Shown here in pieces: positions 23,103 to 34,676 of a stretch of 64,000 nt of DNA. This stretch comes from Allodiplogaster sudhausi. Its lineage: Eukaryota; Nematoda; Chromadorea; Rhabditida; Diplogasteridae. The translations under genes were made by a program, and so were the position numbers. The notes below the pieces were generated by a model, which had not been told where the DNA came from, did not search any database, and saw only the letters and a program-made list of their open reading frames with translations. Position 1 is the stretch's first letter, and every line of letters starts with the position of its first letter. Location: assembly GCA_945643635.1 (NCBI GenBank), contig CALZFC010000310.1:62001-126000 (forward strand). Reading direction: 5' to 3'.

Positions 23103-23400
23103 GCGCTCTGCAAGGAGCACTCCATTCCGCTCATGAAGGTCTTCGACAAGAAGGTCCTAGGGGAATGGTATGGTCTCTGCAAGTGTGATCAGGATGGCGA
23201 AGCACGCAAGGTTTGTTATCGAAAGTCAGCATCAAAGCCTTTTAGATGTGATTGAATATGCAAAGATGCCTATAATTACTCAGTTGTTACAAACACTATT
23301 AATAAAGAGGGTTCTTCAGGTCGTCGGTTGTTCTGTCGTCCGTGACTACGGAACGGACGTGCAGGACAAGATCGTCCTGCTGCACTTCTTCGACTCGTAG
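23103..23400 (+). CDS. RPS12: Small-ribosomal-subunit protein eS12, C-terminal exons (possibly a pseudogene or 5'-incomplete)
   Basis: Two exons, 23103-23210 and 23320-23400, join in phase across a short GT-AG intron. They encode the C-terminal half of eS12, a 40S ribosomal protein. Recognisable motifs are [31 protein letters not shown] and [11 protein letters not shown]. The stop is TAG at 23398. The region after GCS is about two residues shorter than in the usual GCSCVVV form, and the last helix is altered. The N-terminal half could not be found upstream. At 22942 an acceptor is followed by TGCGTGTTCTAG, which resembles the eS12 Cys-Val-Leu step but has a stop. The retained intron argues against a processed pseudogene. 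It is either a divergent gene with unseen 5' exons or a decayed duplicate. Confidence 0.65.
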
Positions 23401-23581
23401 AAGCAAGCAGGTTTTTTGCCGGATTGAAGGTTTGAAGACGTATTTTTTTTTAGCATTCTGCCGAATATCCGGCTCATGCAAGTTTTTTAAAGTTGTTTTG
23501 TTTACCGAGATTTTCGTTTTTATTTAAGGATTTGTTTGAAAGTATGAGCGTTAAACGATAGTAAATAAACTTGTTTCCAAG

Positions 23582-23668
23582 GCGAGCGAAGTGCGCAAGA
23601 AAGAGGTCGAGATACTCGCTACCTTCCGCACGCGACGCGACCGCAACACGCACTACGGGCCGCCATAG
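23582..23668 (+). CDS. Small candidate terminal exon, unrecognised
   Basis: It follows an acceptor (TTTCCAAG) and encodes ASEVRKKEVEILATFRTRRD and eight more residues to a TAG stop. It lies 180 bp after the eS12 stop on the same strand. It could be an alternative 3' exon or part of another decayed gene. I do not recognise the peptide. Confidence 0.3.
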   Translation, partial: ASEVRKKEVEILATFRTRRDRNTHYGPP

Positions 23669-24728
23669 TCCCAGAAGCAGTTCCAGAGTCGGGGGGTTTC
23701 TTTTACATTTTTATTCTTGCATTTATCTTTAAAAATTAAGCATTGAGTTGTTAAAACGACAGAAACTTGTTTTTTTATTCAGTGACTCTTTTCTTGAATC
23801 ACTGATGTTACTGTAGACTTTTTACAGTATTGATTAGTCATTCGTTACGGTTTCTTCTCTCTCTTCACGTTCCATAAGCTTGAATAGTGATTGTGAATTG
23901 AGAAGAGGAAGGTTATTTGCTTTATTAGAATCTTAAAAGTTTATTAGTAATACAGAAATAGACAGTAACAACATAACTAGAGTGTATGCAATTACTTATA
24001 GTTTGTTTGTTATGTAAGTTAGGGTATTCATTCCAATCGGTGGGTGGGCCATCGGGCCATCCGATGACATCTGTATAGAGACTTCTTAGAGGAACTGTTA
24101 TTTCTAGTTTCGTTACATTTCTTTCCTTGGTTGATGTTGCTCTTTCCATGTTGAATAAATTTACTTTATTCTTTCGAAAGTCTTACTTCCAACTCAGCAT
24201 CGTCTCGCAAATGCAGCAGATGCTCCAGCACAGTAGCGCCCATTTATCAGATGTGACCGGACGTGAGAGGTCCACTATCCCGCTCAACAACTCTGCTCCA
24301 GAGTTGTGTTGCGGTGGTGGTGCTTGCTTAGTTTGTTGGAGGTATTGCCCAGTCTCCGAGTGTGTAGTATTTGAGTGTCGCCGTGAGTGCCTACATAAGC
24401 TCCCGCACTCTCGCTGGTGACATACGAAAGGAACACTTCGTTTTGCGAGAAAATAATAATAAAAAGGTAAATCATAATAAAAAGGTAAATCCAAAGGATT
24501 CCCCAGAAGAACTCTAAGAAATATTTCATTGAAATTTCACTGAACTCAAAATGAAACAGTCATGAACGTTTGGCCAAACTGGCGTCAGTTTTCTCAAGAT
24601 TAATAGCACGGCTGGTTCTCGCCGAGAAGATTAGGTTTCACAGAGATCCTTGAAGGGCTTGTGATGGGCACTAAAATTTATTTATTCTATTCTTTAAAAA
24701 AAATGCAGAACACATTTCGTTAACCACT

Positions 24729-24865
24729 TCACTTGATCTGTGAAAAAAGCTGGAACCGAGTGTCCGAATGACGAGGCAATTCCATTGCCACCACGAAGAA
24801 CATGGTCTTCACCTGCCCCTTCGTCAGTTCTACCACCTTGGCCTCTTGCAGGCAACGCACGCCTC
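24729..24865 (-). CDS. Candidate terminal exon, unrecognised
   Basis: Minus-strand reading from an acceptor (GGAAAACAG) gives GVRCLQEAKVVELTKGQVKT, then MFFVVAMELPRHSDTRFQLF and a TGA stop. The peptide looks like real coding sequence. A second minus frame upstream (24865-25000, VEGACFLLAESGNINVYFPP) is also open, so the gene structure is unresolved. No family is assigned. Confidence 0.3.
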
Positions 24866-25059
24866 CTGTTTTCCAATCCTACGCTGCCTATTTCGAAATA
24901 TCTTAATCGCGCCATACGCGCGAACAGAACAGGGCTGGGGAGGAAAATACACATTGATGTTCCCGGACTCCGCAAGCAGAAAACAGGCCCCCTCAACCTT
25001 GGTGTTTTAACAACTGTAGAGAGGCGTGCCGATAGACATGAACAGAGACACAAGAAACG

Positions 25060-25142
25060 ACGACGCGAGAGAGGAAGTCGACAGTGAGGAAGCTTGCCGG
25101 CGAGAGAGCGAACGAGAGAGCGAACGAGAGAGCGAACGAGAG

Positions 25143-25240
<98 letters not shown>

Positions 25241-26515
25241 AGCGACCGCAGATGGGGAATCAGCCGCCGCGGGATCGCCTGTTGTTGTGTAAGAGAAGAT
25301 AGAAGAGGCGGGAGAGAGAAGGGAGAAGACCGCGGGTTCAAGAATAAGACAAGAGATAAAGTGAAGTGAACTCGCTGATTATTATACAAAAATATACAGA
25401 TATTCACTATCTACATAACAATTACACTTGTAATGATATTTATTATTCTAAAAAAATAATTATATAGAAGGAGATGAAGGAACGAACATTCAAGGGCCAG
25501 AATGGCTTACTTTAAGGTGGAGGAAAGAAAAGGAAAAAAGACAGCATCAGATGAGGCTTTCCATTGTCCTTGGAAAGAACTGACACCTTCTTGCCGACTG
25601 CCCCCTTTTACTATGGTGCATTGAAATGAGAATAGGAAATGAGAAAAAGCACTCTTATCGATATTAGTAAATAAAGATTAAGTTTCTAAATCTGGGAAGA
25701 GTCGAATTCCCGGATGGCCAATTTCAGATCTGCGAATACGTGTCATTTTTCTGATTTTTTTTGTGACTTCGAGTTCAATTGTACTACATTTTAAAGCACA
25801 GTAGTGCTACATGAGCACAACTTTGTTTCATGAGAATCGCAAGAGTTCGGGGAAAGTGCATAAAAAGAATCATATAGAAGACGTTGAACTAATGACATTT
25901 CGAGTTCTCTCCTCTTTCCTTCATCATATCGCATCTACTCTCCAGCGGCAGTCGGCTGCCTTCTCGCCTTCTCTCAAACGAGAGCGCCCACTCGTTCAAG
26001 GGACGATGCCTAGCCCAACCGCACAAAACTTGCATCCTAAGGCTAACCTGATTGGCTCGCGTACCAGTCCCTCGAGTGTTAGCCTATCAGATGAAGGTCC
26101 ACTCAGGTTTGCAATTTTTCAGGGGACACTTTTTTTTTACAAATTTCCTCTTATGTCAATATCTTACAAAATTTTAAAGATGAAAAAAAATGTCAGGGAG
26201 GCAACGGTGCAAGAGGCGGCGCTGCTTATTCCGCGCGTGGTCCACGCGTCACTGCCGACCGCGACGCGTGTGCAGGACGCGTCGCTTGCGTGCACGAAAG
26301 TCACACGCTATGTGTGAGAATCGATTATTTCGATGAATAAATGTATGATTGCATGACCACCTTTGCATGAATATAAATTTTCATTGACAATCAATTTGGA
26401 GACGAGTTTTGCATGCTCAATTAAAAAATTCATCTTTGAAATGTTTAAATATTCTATCACTTACCAATTGACCATTGAGCTGACTTTCTTTTCAGGCAGC
26501 GCTACCACTTCAGCC
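25060..26515. other. Spacer with a GA microsatellite; no gene supported
   Basis: A GA repeat occupies about 25110-25235. The rest is AT-rich apart from a GC-rich block at 26197-26315 that might be an exon, though no strand or frame is favoured. Confidence 0.4.
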
Positions 26516-29500
26516 TCACTCTGCGTGACGAGTCACCGGATTCGCTGATGGCGTGTTCCTCGACTCGGACAACAAGGTCTCCGTGCCGTCTCGCCTGCTC
26601 GCTCTCTCTCCCTCTCGATCGCCCTCTCTTACTTCTCGATCGCCCTTTCGATCTCTCTGTCTCTCTCTCTCCCTCCCTCTCGATCGCCCTCTCGATCGCT
26701 GTATCTCTCCCTTCCTCTCGATCGCCCTCTCCCTTCCTCTCGATCGCCCTCTCTCTCCCTCTCGATCGTTCTCTCCTTTTCGATCGCTCTTTCTTTCTCT
26801 CTCTCTCAATCGCTCTCTCCTAGTCACTGGCTCTTGCTTTTATCAGATTGCACACATCTCATACCCAAGCATAATGAAAGAATAAACTAAAAAGAAGCCC
26901 AAAAAACAGTTTAACCCCCCCCCCCCTTCAGTAACACGGCATTGAGGGCTTCGAAGGTGAATCTCGGGCACGCGGACAAGAAGAAGAAGAATCTTTCGGG
27001 GGAGGCCAAGTCAGAGACGTGCGGAAGGCCTTACCGCCGTGACCACGCGGCGGCCTCCCGCGCCAATTCCAGGGCAGCCTCTCGCGCTCTTTCCTCCACC
27101 TCTTCCAACGGGGCGGGCGAGGCACAGGTCAGCAGCTTCTCTTCGCAGTTGCATTCTGCTTCCAATGTTCATATGAAAGAACTAATAACGCGATTAATGT
27201 GACCTTATAATAATTTTTACAAAGATTCAAAAATGCCGTTCTATATAACAAAAGAATTTAGGACTGTATCAACCTTATCGTCCACTTGCTCGAGCGAACG
27301 AAGAAGGATGACCTGTCAGCAAATAGAGAGGCTATGCTCCGCTCCTTTGTCTCAAGCTCCGCCTCATTGCATACAAGCTCCACCCCTCGGCATACAAGCT
27401 CCGCCCACCTGTCTTTGCAGTGTGCGCCAGCGTTTGGAAGAAGACTTCTCCGAGCGGACGCCGCTGCACGAGGCACTGCGCAAACTCACTGAGAAGGGCG
27501 GGCGAGATTTCAAGTCGGAAGAAGACTCATTTCATATATTGGCCACATTTAAGCAAACCTTTATCTACAAAATGTGCTTGAGTTTGGTAGCCGATTTCCT
27601 GTTGACAATGTCATTTTTTAGCTTGTTCCTCGGGCACGTCTTCGTCATCAGCCGAAATTCCGATGGCGCCATCACGCGTGGATTTTGGCAGTCGGTTCGT
27701 TCTAATAATTCCATAATTGGGAGGGTGGGGGTGGGTGTCCAATTGACGATCCGTTGGGAGTGCCTGCCTTCTCAGGTTTCCGACTCGGAGATGCCAAAGA
27801 GCCTGCGACACTTTGCGGGTGACTTCGGTGAAGAAGTCATCGTCATTCTGGACCTCATTGGCATCCCTCAGAAGACGGATTAGACCACTCCCATCGGTCC
27901 AGTTGTGCACGAGAACTCCTCGTCTATATGTCCATTTGAGCAATGCAAGCCCCGCCCACATGTTCATTTGGGATCAACAGGACCTGTCCCTTGGCTGGGC
28001 GCTGTGTAACTTCAAAGTCACCTCTTCTTCCTCCTTGACCCCGTTCTTTCTTCTCGATTTAGTTTTATTGAATAAAAAGAAGGTTACAACTTCTTGCTCA
28101 ATTCGCACGATTGCATAGAAAGAAAGACAGGCATTTACAAGCAGTATGAGTAAAAGAATGTAGGCAACATACAAAGAATATATCCGCATTGAACAACGCA
28201 CGGTTGGAAAAGTCTACTAGGGATAAAAAAAAAAACAACCTAAAAATCGGATTTAACGGCCTATGATGGAATGATCAACTGCTCGGACCGGTAAGTCTCC
28301 TTTTAACTGGAATATGAGATCAGTGTAAAGCGACGCGACCATGAGTGCGTCGGGCGTTATTCGATGAATATACAAGAGCAGTACGGGGGACGGGTGGGCG
28401 GAGCCTGTCGAAGAGTTGGGCAGGTGGGCGGAGCCTGGGCGCGGGCACGGAGAGGTCGATTCGAGAGTCGCAGATGCCAGAGTGAGAAGAGGTCCCAGGG
28501 CCGCAGGAGAAGGGCAGCGAGTCTCCAGTTCAAGCTGTGCGAGGATAACCAACTATTAAATATTAGTTCTTTAATAAAATCAATATTTTTTGCCGAAACC
28601 TTACAAATAACATTCTATTTTTCCACAATTTATACCGCAACAGTCAAGAAAGATGTTGTTAACGGCATCCAATTTATTTCATGGTTGCAAATAGTTAACG
28701 ATGAAATCAATTAATAAGTTATTAAACTACATAATTATGAAGCAAATAATAACGAGAATAAAAGGCTGACAATGAAGGAAGGAGAGGTCTTCTCGAGCGT
28801 TGTCTCCGTCGCCTTGAGAATGAGCTGAGCAGCCGCGCCGACCGCGCGCGCACCCTCGTAGTGGAGAAGAATGGACGCGAGCGAAGCGGCGGGCGGAAGA
28901 GAAGAAGAGTCTCGCCATCCCACTGGCAACCTCAAGCATATCAGAATAACAGTATACAGATCACATCAACAGGGAATGAATGAACCTGTCGACTGCTTGG
29001 GATTACTGCGTGGGTGGGGAGTAGTTTGGCACCCGGAATGCAAGGAGGGTACAATGTAAAACTGACCGTCACCTTCTGAGTGGGGTTGGGTTCTGGGGAG
29101 GCTCAAAATCTGGGTGGCCTATGAAATAGACGGCAGCTTTTTAATCCAAAATAATCGATAGCTCAGCATATTGCTTGCATCTCTAAAACACAATCGATAC
29201 TACTCTAATCTACTATAAGCGTAAATACATTATAATACTTTAAAAAGTAGAAAAGTGACTTGATTTGTCTTTAAAAACCGTAATGCGACACCTATTTGAA
29301 CTCAAGAAGTAGAACGATACAAGTGCATTTGGACCCACAAATACATTGTTCATATCTTTAAAAGAGATAAAGACAGATAACCGACGTCTGGATGATCCCC
29401 TCGCGCACCCAGAAGACGGAGGCCCTGCCAGAGTTTCCAGTCAATTCTATGGCGCATTCGAAGAGAAAGTCCGATGCGCTCTCGCTCTTCTCAGTGGACG

Positions 29501-30418
29501 GTAATTCTGAAGAGAAAAAACAAGAAAATTGCTTGCCGTTATCGTATTTTGAAATTTGGAAAAAAGTCATTTTCAATAAAAAGAGAGCACTGATAAAGAA
29601 TGAAGTTGCAATCATCGAGCGAACACATCCAGAATTACAACGCATAAGGTTCACTGGGTTATATAAACCTCCTCTGATAGTCAAATCAATCATCATTCCC
29701 TGCTAACTGATGAAAAGGGACCAAAAAGTGGCAGCGTGATCAGGCAAATAAAAGTCTTAAGCTACATTCCGCTAGATTCCACAATATGCAAGAAGTAAAC
29801 TATCGGAGACCAACCATAAGAGAAAGAACAAGGGCACTGACAACAGTGTCGGAGCGGTAAGAAAAGAAAAAGCCTCTGATTAGTGGATACTAATAATTTT
29901 TTATAAAAAGAATCTTAAGATAAGGCATCTGAGAGATGCATGCTTCAAAAAGGGCTTATGAACCATCGAAGAATAAGCTTAGTGGACAAAACAAAAACAT
30001 AATAATTAACTAAAAAAAAACCAACAAAAAATTACTAGAGGAAAACCTCGTTTGGCAGCACGACCATTCTCTTTTTCTTCTTCGTCATCCTCCTCTTCCT
30101 CCATCGCCTCTTCCGCTTCGTCCGTCCGCTCGCCGAACAAGACAACAACGCGAGAAGAGCGCAGCGAGCCGTGCAGCAACTGCCTCACTCGCATCGGAGG
30201 GGGAATCTATGGAGGAAGATATCTGAGCCATAGCAAAGAAACCACACCTACACATGAATGAAATAGAAAAAAAACACATAGAATTTCGAGAGAGAAACCT
30301 GTGAAAATATAGGAAAAGCAAAACGCACTAACCGGTATGAAAGCAGCGGTAAAAGATGAGCTGCGAAGGAGTGAATGAACAGGCCCTGAAAGCACATCAT
30401 CGCAATAAACCTCACAAT
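26516..30418 (-). CDS. Unrecognised protein, 11 phase-consistent exons, 5' end not found
   Basis: Function unknown. Exons in minus order: 30418-30333, 30206-30047, 29506-29382, 29092-29073, 28930-28771, 28534-28308, 27923-27785, 27701-27676, 27488-27409, 27155-27035, 26594-26516 (TGA). All have AG/GT borders and all ten joins keep one open frame of about 407 codons, which is strong evidence although no family is recognised. Two are micro-exons of 20 and 26 bp. Visible features are an acidic stretch (EEAMEEEEDDEEEKE), then helical segments such as ASILLHYEGARAVGAAAQLI, PDALMVASLYTDLIF, GSGLIRLLRDANEV and LEEVEERAREAALELAREAA. There is no signal peptide or clear membrane segment. It may be an alpha-solenoid-type protein. 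The gene lies head-to-head with BBS5, about 450 bp away. The acceptor of the last exon lacks a pyrimidine tract, so the 3' end is the least certain part. Confidence 0.6.
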
Positions 30419-30674
30419 CTAAAACAAACATATAAAACAGGATATGGAAAACGGAGAGCGAGGAATTTGATCGCTAAACATTAGCGCCTTCAGAACTATA
30501 AACTACAATTTGATGCTTTCGAAGACAATGTTGTTCAAAATTTGACAGATTGCTAATTGAGGGTTGTTAGTTATTACACCGTAAATATTTATGCACATAT
30601 GTACATTGTCATTTTCTTCCCTTAATACTGCAAAGTAGAGTTAAGTAAATGTTCAAACTCCCGCAACTAAACAT

Positions 30675-30688
30675 GTTGCCATGGCAAC
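30675..30688. promoter_or_regulatory. RFX/DAF-19 X-box upstream of BBS5
   Basis: GTTGCCATGGCAAC is a perfect palindrome that fits the X-box consensus (GTnnCC-AT-GGnAAC type) bound by RFX factors. It lies 175 bp upstream of the BBS5 ATG at 30863. RFX/DAF-19 X-boxes control ciliary genes, BBS genes included, in animals. The site also lies about 260 bp upstream of the divergent minus-strand gene, so it could serve both. Confidence 0.8.
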
Positions 30689-30784
30689 TTCGTGTTAATA
30701 TGTGTTTCGCTCCTACAAAATGAATCGCACAAAGTGTGAACACTGAAAACTCTTGTTGCTCGCTCTCCCTAGTCTCGTCTCTCG

Positions 30785-30816
<32 letters not shown>

Positions 30817-30862
30817 GTCTCTCTCTCTCTCTCTCTCTCGTCTTTCGTTGCCCGTGGAGACA

Positions 30863-31508
30863 ATGGCTTCATCGCTGGCGACTCTGCTCCGCCGCAGTTC
30901 GTCAGGCCGACTAGGGAGTGGCAAGAAGCAGAAGAAGGAGAAGAAGAAGGCGGAGTCTGGCGATTTCGAGGAGAATGAAGAGCGAAGAGAGCAGAGGAAA
31001 GAGGCGCGGCGCAGGGTCGACGAGGTTTGTCTCTCACTTGCCTAGCTGTCTTCTACATCTTCAAAAATTTTCAATCAGCTGCGACAATGTGTAAATAAAT
31101 TTAAAAAAATATCAAGAGGGCCATACACTTTTGGCGTCATTTATTGCTGACTTTTCATGTGCTCTTGGCGTTGGACGAGCAGACTCTCGTGTGGAGTGGC
31201 GAGATGTGGCAAGACCACGAAGTGAGATTCGATGTGGATGCCAAGTCAGCTACATTTTACATTGCAAGAGAATACAAATATATCTATTGCACTTTTAAGA
31301 TACGAAGCAGACATAATGAATTAATTAAATAATTGGAATGTAAAATAAATAATAACTTGTTTATTTCTCTAATTGTAAGGATGCTACGACTCGCGATGGG
31401 CGAATTCACAATTGATCGCATCGAAAACATCGAGGACACCAAGGTTTAACCGATATTCATACTATCGCTAACTCGTTTTATCTCTCTAACCCCCTCTCTC
31501 TCTCTCTA

Positions 31509-31542
<34 letters not shown>

Positions 31543-32609
31543 CCCTTCCTCTTTTTTTTTCTCTCTCTCTCTCTCGCTGCTTTCAGGGCAACAACGGTGA
31601 CCGTGGCATAATGCGTGTGACTAATCTTCGTCTGATCTGGCATGCCAATGCGATGCCGCGCATCAATCTCTCCATCGGCCTCTTCTGCATTCAGGGAATT
31701 CGGGTTCAGAAGACCAATTCGGTGAGCTCAAATACTTTTTCCACTATTTTTGGCAACTGAAATAAGAACTGCATATGTTCTTATGTAGACAAAAAGATGT
31801 CTTTTACGTCATTGTTGCTGTCTCTCTCTTTTCCTCTAATGATATCTCCATCTCCCTTATTAGCGTCTTCGAGGCGAAACCGAGGCAACCTTCATAACAG
31901 CAAAGGGCAACGCGACCCGCTTCGAGTTCGTCTTCACCGCGCTCTCCAGCGGCACCACGGCCAGTGTACGAAAGGGACAAAATGACAATTTCGTTTAAAA
32001 AGATTGTCACTTCTATTTCATCGTTGAACCGCATTTAAAACACTACGAATTCTTAAGCACATAAAAGGAAATTGAACTCAGAAAAAAATGGATTTGATAT
32101 GATCAAATAATTAAAAAAAAAACCTAATTTTTATTAAGTACATATATAGTGTAATTAATAGTGTAATAAAGAAGCAACTAATAGTCGCGTCTCTTCTCGA
32201 CGATCAACTCGATCCACCGTGCGTACGAGACCACGAAGCTGTACAGGGAGCTGAAGATGCGCGCTCCCATCCTGGATGATAACGAGCAGCTCAGAGTCAT
32301 GCCGGGCGAGCAGCAGGCATTACTCTTCTTCTACCTTCTTCACAATAACAGAACTCTCTTACTTTCCTGAAGATTACCATAGTCAATGCTAAAAGATTAA
32401 TGCCGAATTGAACAAGCCCTTTTATCAAGCAAAACTGCCGCGGTTGTCGTAGTTTGTAATTTCGCTAGTATATTTTTAGGTGGAGCGACTGCAGGGCGTA
32501 TGGAATCTATCGTCTGAGCAGGTATTCATTATCTATTTCTGATGTGGATAGTGGAATAACAAAAAAAAATTTGCTAACTTACTTTAACTCAAAGTAATAA
32601 TGTTTGCTT

Positions 32610-32647
<38 letters not shown>

Positions 32648-34166
32648 GATTACAGGGCAACCTTGGTGTGATGATCACAACAACCCTCCGTGTGATCTGG
32701 TTTGCATCCATGAACCATCTCTACAACGTGTCCATCCCCTACCTCCAGCTGGTCTCCTGCCGCATCCGCGACTCCAAGTTCGGGCTCGCACTCGTTCTGG
32801 AGACATCGCCTCAGGTGAGGGGGATAGATTGTAATAGAGAGGGGGGAGAGAGGGAGAGAATAGAGAGAGGGAGGGGAGAGTCGCAATAGCATTCTTTTTT
32901 TCTATTTCTCTCTCTCCCTCCCTCTCTCTTTCTCTCCCTCTCCATTTTGCTTGATATCTTTTCTCTCTCTAGAGTGGCGAGTATGTGCTAGGTTTCCGCG
33001 TGGACCCAGAAGAGCGTCTCCGCTCTCTGTGCAAGTCCGTTCAGTCTCTGCAGAAGGCACACGCCATCAAACCCTTCTACGGCATCAGCGTCCGTCGGGA
33101 GAAGGCGGTTAGAGATCATTTCATTTTGCAATCATTTCTACATCTAATCTCTCCTTCTGTCAAAAAAGGAGGCGCCTGACACGGCAGCGAAAGGGGAGGC
33201 GGACACTGTCTCGGATGATGAGATGGAAGTGGAGGACAAGGCCAGTCGGCCTGATGCCTTCGCGGTTAGTGCACACAAGAAAAAATACCATTGGATTTCT
33301 GAATTCGCAATACAACTTGGGTAAATACCATTCAAAATAATGGATGTTCGCAGAAATTTAGTTAGGAAGCACTAGTATTTTGCAATGGTAAAAACCGCAA
33401 TGGATAATACCATTAACTGAGCCCAACCTCAAGTGAGTCAGAAAGTACTCCTTGGAGCAGTTCCATCTTGCGCCTTTTTAGCACCAAGATGCGGTTTTGC
33501 TTCCATGCTTGTTTGCAGTCATAGTTGTTTTACGTTATGTGCTGCATATCTGACTTTCATAGCTTTACAAAGTATGCTCTTTCGAGGAACACAGAAGCAT
33601 TCTCTATGATGATAAAAGACAATACAGCATTGCAGAATACATTGTGATGTGTTGTATTTAAGTAATCGTAAGTCTCTTTTTGAAGGATGAAGGAAAGGTA
33701 TTTGATGAACTTGGCTGTCTGTATGCAGCCGCTTGCAGAAGCAGGAAATTCACTCTCTCTATCTTCTGTTCTCTTTATCTTCTTCTCTCTTTCTTTCCTT
33801 CCCTCTCTCCATTTCTCTCTCTCTCTTCTCTCTCTCTCTCTCTCTCTCTCGGTCTACATAGGTAACTGTCAGAATGCAACCATGGGCGCCGCCCATATCA
33901 TCTCGATAACTTCGGCAGCACACGAATCGCTAGTGCGGGTAGTGTGGTGGTAGTGGCTTGGGTGCTGGGTGCGCAGGGTGGTGGTTCGGGTCCAGGTGTG
34001 AGCAAACTTTCAGGTACGACGACGACAGCTTCAACATGACTCTCCATATCAGGCTAGCTAGTTTTTCAACTTTTGCAGCTTTTATTCTCATTTTAATCAC
34101 GGCAAATAAAAGCTGCAAAAGCCGATTTACTGGCTAGTTTGTGAGTCGTGTTCGATGTTCTGGATC

Positions 34167-34220
<54 letters not shown>

Positions 34221-34676
34221 AGAGGGAGAGAGGGCTGCCAGCGCGAGCTCAGAAATACCATTCCGGCAGGTGTAATTCACGCGGAGCGGCATTTTTATGG
34301 TATTTGACCAGTGGATCTGAAACAATAGTTTGAAGTTGCTCAGTTTTAAAGTATTTACCCCCAAGTTTTGTGGCGATGGTATTTACCATCGACGAGACTA
34401 CTATTCGTAATGGTATTTTTTCTTGTGTGTGGGGGTGGGAGAGAGAGTGTCAGAAATGGAGAACGAGAGTCAGAGAGAGAGAGAGAGAGTGAGAGAGAGA
34501 GAGAGAGTGAGATCCCTCTCTCTCTCTCTCTCTTATTCACTCAGGCCTACTTCGCCGACGGTGCCCTCTATGGCGACCACCGCCCTCCCGTGTACAGCGA
34601 AGAGCTCGGCCTTGCCATCGAGCAGCCCCGACCCGGCTTCACTATCTCCCAGTTATGGTCTATTCATGTCGACTGA
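30863..34676 (+). CDS. BBS5: BBS5, Bardet-Biedl syndrome 5 protein (BBSome subunit), complete
   Basis: BBSome subunit with two PH-like (DM16) repeats; it acts in membrane-protein trafficking at the cilium. Exons: 30863-31024, 31183-31244, 31380-31443, 31587-31721, 31864-31965, 32185-32316, 32480-32521, 32656-32814, 32973-33107, 33169-33264, 34545-34676 (TGA). All phases agree. Diagnostic stretches are [85 protein letters not shown] and [11 protein letters not shown]; they match the family along its whole length. Intron 6 starts with GC rather than GT. The first exon adds about 54 basic, charged residues before the usual start, so translation could differ in detail. Intron 10 contains a 1.15-kb transposable element. 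An RFX X-box lies upstream. Confidence 0.96.
33273..34428 (-). mobile_element. 1.15-kb terminal-inverted-repeat element, copy 2 (inside BBS5 intron 10)
   Basis: Almost identical to the element at 14621-15772 but in reverse orientation, with the same terminal repeat ACACAAGAAAAAATACCATT at both ends. The differences seen are single bases and microsatellite length. No clear target duplication remains: the left flank ends TTAGTGC and the right flank is a G-rich run. The insertion lies entirely in the intron, so it need not disrupt BBS5. Confidence 0.85.

Noticed and set aside
26497..26620. Plus-strand RYHFSLTLRDES and VFLDSDNKV, resembling a POT1 OB-fold
   Set aside because: The two parts lie in different frames. 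Minus-strand exons with consistent phase explain the region better.
27776..27883. Plus-strand terminal exon candidate ending at TAG 27883 (SDSEMPKSLRHFAGDF)
   Set aside because: It is the antisense shadow of minus exon 27923-27785, which joins in phase with its neighbours.
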